A program made the translations under genes and the position numbers. Shown piece by piece: positions 36,701 through 43,986 of a stretch of DNA of 47,663 bases. Each line of letters starts with the position of its first letter. The stretch's first letter is position 1. The stretch lies in assembly GCA_947588825.1 (NCBI GenBank), contig CANPZU010000019.1, forward strand, positions 1-47,663. Reading direction: 5' to 3'. The stretch is from an uncultured Clostridia bacterium (GTDB lineage Bacteria; Bacillota; Clostridia; Oscillospirales; CAG-272). Under the pieces are notes generated by a model that saw only the letters and a program-made list of their open reading frames with translations, was not told the origin of the DNA and ran no database searches.

Positions 36701-37318
36701 TCAGATAAACGTGAGATCGTCAAGATAGCTTTTATAATCATGGTCGGTATGTCTAATTTCAGACATGCCGGCTTTTTTTCCTATATATATTACTTTTCCT
36801 ATTCTGCGATATCCCGGCAAACGGGGCGCTTTTGTGAGGCGGTCGCTTATGCTGTTTATGTTTACAAAGTTTTTCCACCTCAGGGACATTCCGTATCCGC
36901 ATTTTCCGTAAAAAACCTTTGGAGAGCCGAATGCACAGCCGAAAATATACGCTCTCAGCTCGGGGCGATTGTAATAAACATACTCATGGCACAAAAACGC
37001 GAGCGCTCCCGCGTACCCGAGTCCCGAGATGTTCATTCCCCTAATCTCTTTTGAAAGCAGTTGTTCCTTTATGTGAGGAAGCACCGTTTTCCACGCCTTT
37101 AGCGCACCGTAATGACATCGCCACTTTACATTTGAATTTTTGTAGGGCTTTGGGTGGCAGAGAAGGGACTTTATGACGCTGTTCTCATAAGAGCTGCATC
37201 TGAAAAACATATAAAGAGTGCCGCCCGATATTCTTGTGTAATATCCGCAACAGTTCGCGGGATATGTGTATACCGCATTTTTTTGCTCGTGAAGCAGCGA
37301 ATAAATCGAATTAGACAT
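36701..37318 (-). CDS. Lipase-like protein lacking the catalytic serine
   Basis: A 205-residue protein resembling class 3 (Lipase_3) alpha/beta hydrolases. Family landmarks are the nucleophile elbow before ALAFL, the FGSPKV strand, the SDRLTKAPRLPGY acid segment and a late His in HTDHDYKSYL. At the elbow the usual GHSLGG reads GLGYAG, so the nucleophilic serine is glycine (residue 101 from this start). It is probably not a serine esterase, though another use of the fold is possible. I prefer ATG 37318, because the in-frame ATG at 37345 lies inside the terminator hairpin at 37329-37372; both have weak ribosome-binding sites. Its last 26 codons overlap the terminator of the convergent gene. Confidence 0.6.
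   Translation of the reverse strand: MSNSIYSLLHEQKNAVYTYPANCCGYYTRISGGTLYMFFRCSSYENSVIKSLLCHPKPYKNSNVKWRCHYGALKAWKTVLPHIKEQLLSKEIRGMNISGLGYAGALAFLCHEYVYYNRPELRAYIFGCAFGSPKVFYGKCGYGMSLRWKNFVNINSISDRLTKAPRLPGYRRIGKVIYIGKKAGMSEIRHTDHDYKSYLDDLTFI
36745..36780 (+). terminator. Terminator of the 35954 gene, inside the convergent coding region
   Basis: CGGTATGTCT (36745-36754) pairs with AGACATGCCG (36761-36770) with one wobble, then GC and seven T. It ends the plus-strand GH76 and membrane-protein transcript and also codes for part of the C-terminus of the minus-strand lipase-like protein. Confidence 0.78.
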
Positions 37319-37321
37319 AAT

Positions 37322-37372
37322 AAAATAAGACCGCCCGCATATCATCGTTTTATAAATAATATGCCGGCGGCC
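37322..37372 (-). terminator. Terminator between the 37394 gene and the lipase-like gene
   Basis: The arms 37329-37342 and 37359-37372 pair over 13 bp with one mismatch (GCATAT/ATATGC inner part, GGCGG outer part). On the minus strand TTATTTTA follows. The lipase-like ATG begins only a few bases later. Confidence 0.7.
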
Positions 37373-37393
37373 TTCATTTTGTTATAACAGGTT

Positions 37394-38089
37394 TTAAAGG
37401 CCTTTATCCTCAAGCTTTTTTGAATCGCCGTTCATATAGCCGACCTGATTGTCAAGGGCGAGGCGGTATTTTTTGTACGCCCTTTTTGCCCTTAACACCA
37501 TAAACGCGGCAAATAGGGCAATGAAGGGAAGCAGGTAGAGGCAGAACGCGCAAACGTTGAATACTTCCTCAATTCCCCCGTAGGTAAATACGATGGCGTC
37601 GAGAGTGAAGAGCATTGCCGGCGCTGAAATGCTTCTCAAAAATTGCTTTTTTCTGTTTACTTTGACGGTGTACTCGTCAATGAAATATTTTGCGTCGCAC
37701 ACTTTTACAAAACGGTCGCAAACTAACTTCGGCGCTACAAAAAGCATGTCGAATGAGGAAAGAAAGGACTTTTCAAAAATGATCGTGCTTTCACTTGTCT
37801 CTGAAAGCGTTTCAAGTTCGGCCTCGATATAGATGGGAGCAAGCTCCTCGTTTATGCTTTTTCTGAAAAGGAAGAACGCACGCACCAAGGTGAAAAAGTA
37901 CATTTTTAAAAAGTAGATCAGATAAAGCAGAAAACCGTCCTTGATGGCGTACTCTTGCCTGACAAGAAGGCGCGTGGGGTGAGAGATTGTTACTTGCGGA
38001 TCATTTGAGGTCAGGTCCTTATATGTATTTGTGCTTTTATCCGCAATGTGAAAAATGAATTCGTCTGTATTCATAAAATTGATCGTCAT
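37394..38089 (-). CDS. Membrane protein, unknown function
   Basis: A 231-residue protein with a hydrophilic N-terminus, an interfacial hydrophobic segment (about 52-75) and two clear helices near the C-terminus (about 155-175 and 182-202), then a basic tail. I recognise no family. The ATG has an AAGGAGG site 13 nt upstream. It ends before a hairpin terminator. The 145-bp gap to the DUF3343 gene on the other strand is the divergent promoter region, where no consensus pair could be picked out. Confidence 0.6.
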   Translation of the reverse strand: MTINFMNTDEFIFHIADKSTNTYKDLTSNDPQVTISHPTRLLVRQEYAIKDGFLLYLIYFLKMYFFTLVRAFFLFRKSINEELAPIYIEAELETLSETSESTIIFEKSFLSSFDMLFVAPKLVCDRFVKVCDAKYFIDEYTVKVNRKKQFLRSISAPAMLFTLDAIVFTYGGIEEVFNVCAFCLYLLPFIALFAAFMVLRAKRAYKKYRLALDNQVGYMNGDSKKLEDKGL

Positions 38090-38234
38090 TGCAACACGGC
38101 CTCCTTAAATTATCAAAAGCATGATTATTATACCAAAGAAGAAGTTGGATGTCAACTAAGAAGACAAAATTCATATTATGATATCGGTGGGCGTGTGCCC
38201 ATCAAAGTATTACTCAGAAAGGTCAGGTCATAAA

Positions 38235-38471
38235 ATGAAAAGATGTTTAATAACGGCGGTGACAAATACCGCCGCCCTGAAGATCCAATATGCGTTTGAA
38301 AAGAACGGAATAAACGCCGAAGTGGTGCGTCTTCCCGCCCGCTACACGGGAGCCGGCTGCGCTTTCGGCGTCGAGATATCGGAAGCCGACGAGTTCAAAG
38401 CTTACAAAGTGCTTTCCGTGTCGGACGTTTCTTACGGCAAGTTTATAAGAACCGACGGCAATATAAGGTAG
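38235..38471 (+). CDS. DUF3343 protein (putative Se/S carrier-like)
   Basis: A 78-residue protein of the DUF3343 type, which shows a conserved proline and a Gly-Cys motif (here LPARYTGAGCAFGVE with Cys46). Members are described as putative sulfur or selenium carriers and occur next to class V aminotransferases, as here: the aminotransferase starts 10 bp downstream. The start is ATG 38235, with AAAGG before it; a longer frame upstream lacks family similarity. The single cysteine could accept persulfide sulfur from the neighbouring enzyme (inference). Confidence 0.78.
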   Translation: MKRCLITAVTNTAALKIQYAFEKNGINAEVVRLPARYTGAGCAFGVEISEADEFKAYKVLSVSDVSYGKFIRTDGNIR

Positions 38472-38480
38472 GGCGCTCGC

Positions 38481-39623
38481 ATGATCTATCTTGACAATGC
38501 GGCGACCTCCTTTCCGAAACCAGCGTCGATTTACGGCGCGCTTAATAAATGTCTGAATGAGTGTCAGGGCAATCCTGGAAGGGGAGGGCATTTGCCTTCA
38601 AGAATGGCCTCTAAGGCACTGTACGAGGCAAGGTTGAGCCTTTCCGAGCTGTTCCACTCCTCAACGCCCGAAAACGTGGTGTTCACTCACAATGCCACCG
38701 AGGCGCTCAACACGGCAATAAAGGGACTCGCAAAGAAAAATTCCCACATACTGATATCCGATATCGAGCATAACAGTGTCAGAAGAGCGGTAATAAAGCT
38801 GCAAGAGGAAAAAATAGAGTACTCGATATACAAAACAGGTGAAAACGCCTCTAAGACGCTCGATTCCGTGCGGCAAAATATAAGACCGAACACCTGCATG
38901 CTTGTCGCCTGCCACAAAAGCAATATTTGTTCAAGAGAGCTGCCGATTGCGGCGCTTGGAAGGCTGTGCAAAAAGTACGGCATATATTTTGTGGTAGACG
39001 CTTCACAGTCGGCGGGAAGTTGTGATATAGATATAAATAAGATATACGCCGACGCGCTCTGCGCTCCCGGACACAAGGGGCTGTACGGCATAATGGGCGG
39101 CGGCTTTATTCTTTTTAACAACGTTGAAGCCGAAAAAATATCGACTGTTTTTGAAGGAGGGAGCGGGGTAAACTCTAAGGATGATGAAATGCCGAATGTG
39201 CTGCCGGAGCGTCTTGAAGCGGGAACTCTTCCTCTTCCCGCAATCTGCACCATGAGGGCTGGTGCGGATTTTGTAAAAAAGGTCGGCGCGGACCGCATAG
39301 GAGAAAAGGAAAGGGCCCTTATGATGCGCGCAAAGGATATGCTCCTTCACACAAAGGGTATAGAAGTTTACTGCCCCGACGAAAATGACGGCTGCATTCT
39401 TCTTTTCAATTTTAAAAATATCGACTGCGAGGATGGGGCCGCGCTTCTTGACAAAAGCGGGATATGCGTCAGGGCGGGACTTCACTGTTCGCCTCTCGCC
39501 CATAACAGCATACAAACTCCAATGGGCGGAGCAGTGCGTGCAAGCTTCGGTTATTTTAACAGCCCGAGGGAAGTCGAGCTCTTTTATAAGGAGGTCAAAA
39601 GAATAGCCTGCGGCGTGTATTAA
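38481..39623 (+). CDS. Class V aminotransferase, cysteine desulfurase-like
   Basis: A 380-residue PLP enzyme of the cysteine desulfurase-like (EGR-type) class V group. Motifs are the N-terminal YLDNAATSFPKP, the HNATEALN cofactor segment, VDASQSAG (PLP Asp), the Schiff-base Lys in APGHKG, and a late Cys in RAGLHCSPLAH where SufS/NifS-type enzymes carry their persulfide cysteine. It likely removes sulfur or selenium from cysteine or selenocysteine. The SHVSN motif of relatives reads CHKSN here. It is co-transcribed with DUF3343, 10 bp upstream, and ends before a strong terminator. Confidence 0.88.
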   Translation: MIYLDNAATSFPKPASIYGALNKCLNECQGNPGRGGHLPSRMASKALYEARLSLSELFHSSTPENVVFTHNATEALNTAIKGLAKKNSHILISDIEHNSVRRAVIKLQEEKIEYSIYKTGENASKTLDSVRQNIRPNTCMLVACHKSNICSRELPIAALGRLCKKYGIYFVVDASQSAGSCDIDINKIYADALCAPGHKGLYGIMGGGFILFNNVEAEKISTVFEGGSGVNSKDDEMPNVLPERLEAGTLPLPAICTMRAGADFVKKVGADRIGEKERALMMRAKDMLLHTKGIEVYCPDENDGCILLFNFKNIDCEDGAALLDKSGICVRAGLHCSPLAHNSIQTPMGGAVRASFGYFNSPREVELFYKEVKRIACGVY

Positions 39624-39664
39624 GAGAAAATCACACGTGATTTAAAATATTATTGTCGCTCTGC

Positions 39665-39698
39665 GGAGCCGTTCTTCCAATCGGGCGGCTCCTTTTTA
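39665..39698 (+). terminator. Terminator after the cysteine desulfurase-like gene
   Basis: GGAGCCG (39665-39671) pairs perfectly with CGGCTCC (39686-39692), followed by five T. It lies between convergent genes. Confidence 0.8.
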
Positions 39699-39723
39699 AT
39701 TATATGTGTATGAAAGGCGGCGT

Positions 39724-41337
39724 TCAGGAGCAGACCGCGGCCTTTGATTTTCGCCTTCCTTTTTTCTCCTTGACGGCGTAAAAGAGTTCAAAAAGAACAA
39801 ACGACGCACATACCGCTTCGAATACGTCCCCGATGTATGAATAAAGAGTGCGCGTGTCGCGCATATAGACTTCCTCGGTCATATATCCGTCCACAAGCGG
39901 GGGCAGGTAACTTGTTATATCACCCGTCGGGGTTATGACCGAGCTTATTCCCGTGTTTGCCGCTCTGACTATATATCGCCTGTTTTCTATCGCTCTGAGC
40001 ACGGCGTGGGCGTTGTGCTGATAGACCGCCGCCGAGTCGGTGTACCATGAGTCGTTGGTTGAGAGCATGATGATTTGAGCTCCGTCGGCGACGCTCTGTC
40101 TTGCGAGCGATTGGTATATCGAGTCAAAGCAGATGAGGCGGCCGATATCGCCCTTTTCGGTTCGTATGATCGCGCTGTCCTTTCCCGGAGTCAGCTCGCT
40201 TTCAAACATGTTCATATCGGCCAGCATCGGAAGAAAGGTCTTTATAAATCCCTTCATTGGGAGATATTCGCCGAACGGCACAAGATGCCGCTTGTAATAA
40301 GGATTCTCATCCACAGAGCCGTCCGGGTAAAATGCGATTATGGCGTTGTATTCCTTATCTGATTTTGTGTCAAAGGTGCCGACAAATATTACGGCTCCCG
40401 TATCCTTTGCAAGCTTTTTCACACTCTCAAGCGAGGATTCACTTTCCGTCAGAGTGAAGTTTATAACTGTTTCCGGCCAAAGCACGTAGTCAACATCCCC
40501 CGGCGTCCTTTCCTCATTTGGCGCGGCGTCTTTTCCGAACACTGCTTCATACGTCATATCGATATAAAGTTCAAGCGCCTCCTGACCGCTTATGCTCCAC
40601 TTTTCGTTCGAGGAAATATTGCCCTGTATCAGCGCGACCTTCACCGCCTGATCCTCGTTGTCTCGGTACAGCGCCATACTTGCAAGTCCGTAAAAAGTGT
40701 TCGCCGTGAAAACGGCAAGGGCGATCGCCGCGCATATTTGTACGCTTCTTGCGCGTATGCCGTGCGATTTGAACTCTATAAAGGCAAGGGCGAGATAACC
40801 GTTTATAAGCACTATTATAAAGCTTACAAACAAAGATCCGAAAAGGGAAGCGCTTTGCAGCGCAGGAAGAAAGCCGGTCTGCGACAGCGCAAGTCTTGCC
40901 CAAGGCACGCCCGCCCATGTGAGGGTTTGAATGTATTCAAACAAAGTCCAAATGCACGCAAACAGTATCGGCGAAAGGAACTTATGGTGAAAGCTCAGTC
41001 TGAACACGACCGATAGAAAGGCGGTTCCCACAGCCTGAAAAAGCGAGAGTCCAAGCCAGCACACGGCGATTATGCCGACCGCCTCGAGCGGGGTTACTCC
41101 CATAAACTCCATCGGGTAAAGAAAGACAAACCAGTGATAATTGATTATATAGTATACAAGCGCCCAGATAAACCCGTAAAGGTATACCCGACAAAGCCCC
41201 GTCTTTTTTGCGGCGGCGTTGTACATGATATAAAAAAACGGTGTGAGCGAGAAAAAGGCCGCAAGGGCGAGAGGCTTAAATATAAGCGATAGAGACGTAA
41301 GCGCGGCGGAAATCACCGCAGGCAGAAATACTGTCAT
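39724..41337 (-). CDS. lnt: Apolipoprotein N-acyltransferase
   Basis: A 537-residue membrane enzyme that adds the third acyl chain to the N-terminal cysteine of lipoproteins. About seven or eight membrane helices precede a nitrilase-like domain (about 230-490) with the catalytic triad Glu in LWPETVINF, Lys in YYKRHLVPFGEY and Cys in RLICFDS. The NDSWY and AIENRRY segments and a final helix are also typical. Classical Lnt is a feature of Gram-negative and actinobacterial cells, so it is notable beside several lipoproteins in a Firmicute. The start overlaps the stop of the RluA-type gene by 4 bp. Confidence 0.88.
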   Translation of the reverse strand: MTVFLPAVISAALTSLSLIFKPLALAAFFSLTPFFYIMYNAAAKKTGLCRVYLYGFIWALVYYIINYHWFVFLYPMEFMGVTPLEAVGIIAVCWLGLSLFQAVGTAFLSVVFRLSFHHKFLSPILFACIWTLFEYIQTLTWAGVPWARLALSQTGFLPALQSASLFGSLFVSFIIVLINGYLALAFIEFKSHGIRARSVQICAAIALAVFTANTFYGLASMALYRDNEDQAVKVALIQGNISSNEKWSISGQEALELYIDMTYEAVFGKDAAPNEERTPGDVDYVLWPETVINFTLTESESSLESVKKLAKDTGAVIFVGTFDTKSDKEYNAIIAFYPDGSVDENPYYKRHLVPFGEYLPMKGFIKTFLPMLADMNMFESELTPGKDSAIIRTEKGDIGRLICFDSIYQSLARQSVADGAQIIMLSTNDSWYTDSAAVYQHNAHAVLRAIENRRYIVRAANTGISSVITPTGDITSYLPPLVDGYMTEEVYMRDTRTLYSYIGDVFEAVCASFVLFELFYAVKEKKGRRKSKAAVCS

Positions 41338-42302
41338 TTTTCGAATTCTCCGGCAAAGTATATTTTGGATATATCGGCCATAAATGTCTTACCCTTGAGA
41401 TAGTTGAGGACGCCGGCATCGGACTTAAAATCAAAGGTAAGCTTGTAGGAGTAGAGCGCCTGATGCTTGTAACCCTTTTGACGGTCCTCCTTGTTTATGC
41501 CGTATTTTCCGTCCCCAAGCAGAGGATGTCCCTCAAAGGCGAGATGCGCCCTTATCTGATGCGTTCTTCCGGTAATGAGATTTACCTCGATCAGCGAAAG
41601 ATCGTTTTTTTCGGCAAGCACGCGGTATTCGGTGACCACCTTTTTCACGTCCTCTCCGTTGCGGGGAGGAACTTTGTATATTTTCACCTTGTTGGTTTTT
41701 TCATCCTTTATAAGATAAGCGCTGAGAATGTCACGGTCCTTTTCAAAATGACCGTGCGCTGCGCAAAGATAACTCTTTTTTATCTCTCGGCTTTTTATCT
41801 TTTCGTTGATGACGCGCAGACTTTCGGCGTTTTTGGCGGCGATCACGATACCCGCCGTATTTCGGTCTATCCGGTTGCAAAGGGCGGGAGAAAAGGAGTT
41901 TTCCGCTTTAGGATCGTACTCGCCTTTGCGGTACAGATGAGCTTTGATATGAGAAATCAGGGTGTTTGTTTGCTCGCTCTCGTCCGGATGCACGAGCATG
42001 CCGGCACGCTTGTCGCAAAGTATTATGTTTTCATCCTCGTAAATGACGTCAATATGCGGAGTGAGCTTCATAAACGGCTCGTCCGCCCGATTTTCTTTGA
42101 AAAACTCGTCGCTGATAAAAAGCTGAATCACGTCGCCTTCGATGAGCTTTTGAGAAGGAGAGGCACGCTTGCGGTTGACTTTTATCTTCTTTGTGCGGAT
42201 CTGCTTGTACATAAGCGAAGCGGGAAGGTCGGCAAGGGCCTTTGAAATAAACTTGTCGAGCCGCTGTCCCGCGTCGTTTGGACCGATGATCATTGTCTTC
42301 AT
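41334..42302 (-). CDS. RluA-family pseudouridine synthase (RluC/RluD-like)
   Basis: A 322-residue RNA-modifying enzyme. An N-terminal S4-type RNA-binding domain (about 12-75) precedes the catalytic domain, with the Asp in NRIDRNTAG (the HRLD motif of relatives) and the late motif INLITGRTHQIRAHL. It converts uridine to pseudouridine, most likely in 23S rRNA. It lies downstream of murA and overlaps lnt by 4 bp. A hairpin at 42315-42348 separates it from murA. Confidence 0.92.
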   Translation of the reverse strand: MKTMIIGPNDAGQRLDKFISKALADLPASLMYKQIRTKKIKVNRKRASPSQKLIEGDVIQLFISDEFFKENRADEPFMKLTPHIDVIYEDENIILCDKRAGMLVHPDESEQTNTLISHIKAHLYRKGEYDPKAENSFSPALCNRIDRNTAGIVIAAKNAESLRVINEKIKSREIKKSYLCAAHGHFEKDRDILSAYLIKDEKTNKVKIYKVPPRNGEDVKKVVTEYRVLAEKNDLSLIEVNLITGRTHQIRAHLAFEGHPLLGDGKYGINKEDRQKGYKHQALYSYKLTFDFKSDAGVLNYLKGKTFMADISKIYFAGEFEK

Positions 42303-42314
42303 AACATAAATTCA

Positions 42315-42348
42315 CGGGGGCTGCCTCACTTTCTTGTGAGAAGCCCCG
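42315..42348. terminator. Hairpin between murA and the RluA-type gene
   Basis: GGGGCT/AGCCCC and CTCAC/GTGAG form an 11-bp stem with a small internal loop. A T-rich run follows on the plus strand; on the minus strand, the direction of murA transcription, the T run is weak. It may partly end the murA message. Confidence 0.55.
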
Positions 42349-42416
42349 CTTTGTTTTATTTTTCTTTTTGTATTTGTTTGTACTTGTAATTTGCAAAATG
42401 TGAATAAGGAAAAAGT

Positions 42417-43679
42417 TTATTCGCCGATCTTAAATATATCTGCTCCTATTGCAGCGAGCTTTCCCACCATGTCGACATATCCTCTTTCAATGACGTCAAC
42501 TCCCGCAATTTCGGTTCTTCCCTCGGCGCCCAATGCGGCGATAATCATCGCAGCTCCCGCGCGAATGTCGATTGCCCGAACCGCCGCTCCGGTAAGCGAG
42601 TTTCTTGTTCCTTTTATGGTGGCGTTGCGCCCCGAAACGTCGATGTTAGCGCCCATACAGCGCAGTTCGTCGACGTACCTGAATCGGTTGTCCCAAACGC
42701 CCTCGAAAATATGGCTCACGCCGTCCGCAAAGCAGAGCGCCGAGGCAAACTGCGGCTGCATATCGGTGGGAAATCCGGGATAGGGAAGGGTTTTTATATT
42801 GCAGCAGGAAAGATCGCCGTCTCTTGACACCACAACATAATCGTCGTATTCCTCCACCGATACGTTCATTTCAAGCAGCTTTGCCGATATGGATTCCATG
42901 TGTTTTGGAATTATGTTGTTTATCTTAACTTTTCCTCCGGCGACCGCTGCCGCCACCATGTATGTCCCCGCCTCTATCATGTCGGGAATTATTGTGTAAT
43001 TGCAGCCGTGCAGCTCCTTTACGCCGGTTATTTTTATCGTGTCGGTACCCGCGCCGCTTATCTGTGCGCCGCAGGTGTTGAGAAAGTTTGCAAGGTCGAC
43101 TATGTGTGGTTCTCTTGCCGCGCTCTCGATAATTGTAACGCCTTCTGTTCTCACCGCCGCCAGCATGACGTTGACGGTTGCACCTACAGACACAACGTCA
43201 AAAAAGACGTTGGCGCCTGAAAGCGTATTCTTTGCCTCGATGTCTATGTACCCGCCCGAAACATTTACCTTCGCTCCGAGAGCTTCAAAGCCCTTTATGT
43301 GCTGGTCGATGGGACGAATGCCGAAGTCGTCTCCGCCGGGATAGCATACGTGCGCCGTGCCGAATCTGCCAAGCTGAGCACCCATAAGATAATAGGAAGC
43401 TCTCATTTGCCTTACAAGGTCCATCGGAGGATCGCAAAGGCTTATGTCGGTGGTGTCTATCTCGATGCACGAGCTGCTTTTGGCGGTCACCTTGACGCCG
43501 AGGTGTCTAAGTATCTCCAGCGAAAGCAAAACGTCGTTTACAAAAGGAATGTTGTCGACCGTGCATTTTCCGTTCACAAGCAGAGTGGAATATACTATGG
43601 GAAGCGCGGAGTTTTTCATACCGCTTATCTCAATCTCGCCGTACAGCGGTCTCATTCCGTTAATAACTATTTTTTTCAT
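42417..43679 (-). CDS. murA: UDP-GlcNAc 1-carboxyvinyltransferase with Asp in place of the catalytic Cys
   Basis: A 420-residue enzyme that starts peptidoglycan synthesis by moving enolpyruvate from PEP to UDP-GlcNAc. SGMKNSALP carries the conserved Lys-Asn pair, PDMIEAGTYMVAAA and PGFPTDMQP are intact, and length is normal. The loop normally reading PGGCxIGxRPID reads PGGDDFGIRPID, so the catalytic Cys (Cys115 in E. coli) is Asp117. Fosfomycin alkylates that cysteine, and an aspartate there gives natural resistance in mycobacteria and Chlamydia. Translation starts at ATG 43679, which lacks a close Shine-Dalgarno site; GGAG lies 28 nt up, beyond a small GTCTT-GAAA-AAGAC hairpin. It heads a murA, RluA-type, lnt cluster. 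Confidence 0.93.
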   Translation of the reverse strand: MKKIVINGMRPLYGEIEISGMKNSALPIVYSTLLVNGKCTVDNIPFVNDVLLSLEILRHLGVKVTAKSSSCIEIDTTDISLCDPPMDLVRQMRASYYLMGAQLGRFGTAHVCYPGGDDFGIRPIDQHIKGFEALGAKVNVSGGYIDIEAKNTLSGANVFFDVVSVGATVNVMLAAVRTEGVTIIESAAREPHIVDLANFLNTCGAQISGAGTDTIKITGVKELHGCNYTIIPDMIEAGTYMVAAAVAGGKVKINNIIPKHMESISAKLLEMNVSVEEYDDYVVVSRDGDLSCCNIKTLPYPGFPTDMQPQFASALCFADGVSHIFEGVWDNRFRYVDELRCMGANIDVSGRNATIKGTRNSLTGAAVRAIDIRAGAAMIIAALGAEGRTEIAGVDVIERGYVDMVGKLAAIGADIFKIGE

Positions 43680-43801
43680 CTATGATCATTAGTCTTTTTC
43701 AAGACTTCTCCATGTTTTGATGTTGAATTCAAATCCCCGCCATATGAGGCGCTCGGACGGAGAACTTCCTGTTTTCTGAGTTTCCGTTCAAGACCGCACA
43801 C

Positions 43802-43807
43802 ATTATA
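43802..43807 (-). promoter_or_regulatory. Possible -10 element of murA
   Basis: TATAAT on the minus strand, with no good -35 at the right distance. It would give a leader of about 115 nt containing a hairpin with arms near 43758-43767 and 43780-43788. Confidence 0.35.
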
Positions 43808-43883
43808 ACACGGATATATGAACTCATTGTAAATACCGATATTAAATCACATATATGGGTCAGGGTATTTATGCGAAGTCTGC

Positions 43884-43918
43884 TTTGCCCCTTGATATAT
43901 AGTATTCAAAAGGGCAAA
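43884..43918. other. Hairpin in the murA to DUF3810 gap
   Basis: TTTGCCC (43884-43890) pairs with GGGCAAA (43912-43918), with extra T-A pairs inside; neither side has a strong T run. It lies about 70 bp after the DUF3810 stop and may end or protect that transcript. The remaining 43680-43986 holds only the murA leader and promoter region. Confidence 0.45.
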
Positions 43919-43986
43919 AAAGTTGTGTTCACGGATTTTGCACGGGATATACGCGGGTAAAAGGGAATATAAGAGCATGAGATGTT

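Noticed and set aside
41463-42245. Plus-strand open frame of 260 codons
   Set aside because: It is antisense to the RluA-type synthase; G+C-rich third positions keep the frame open by chance.
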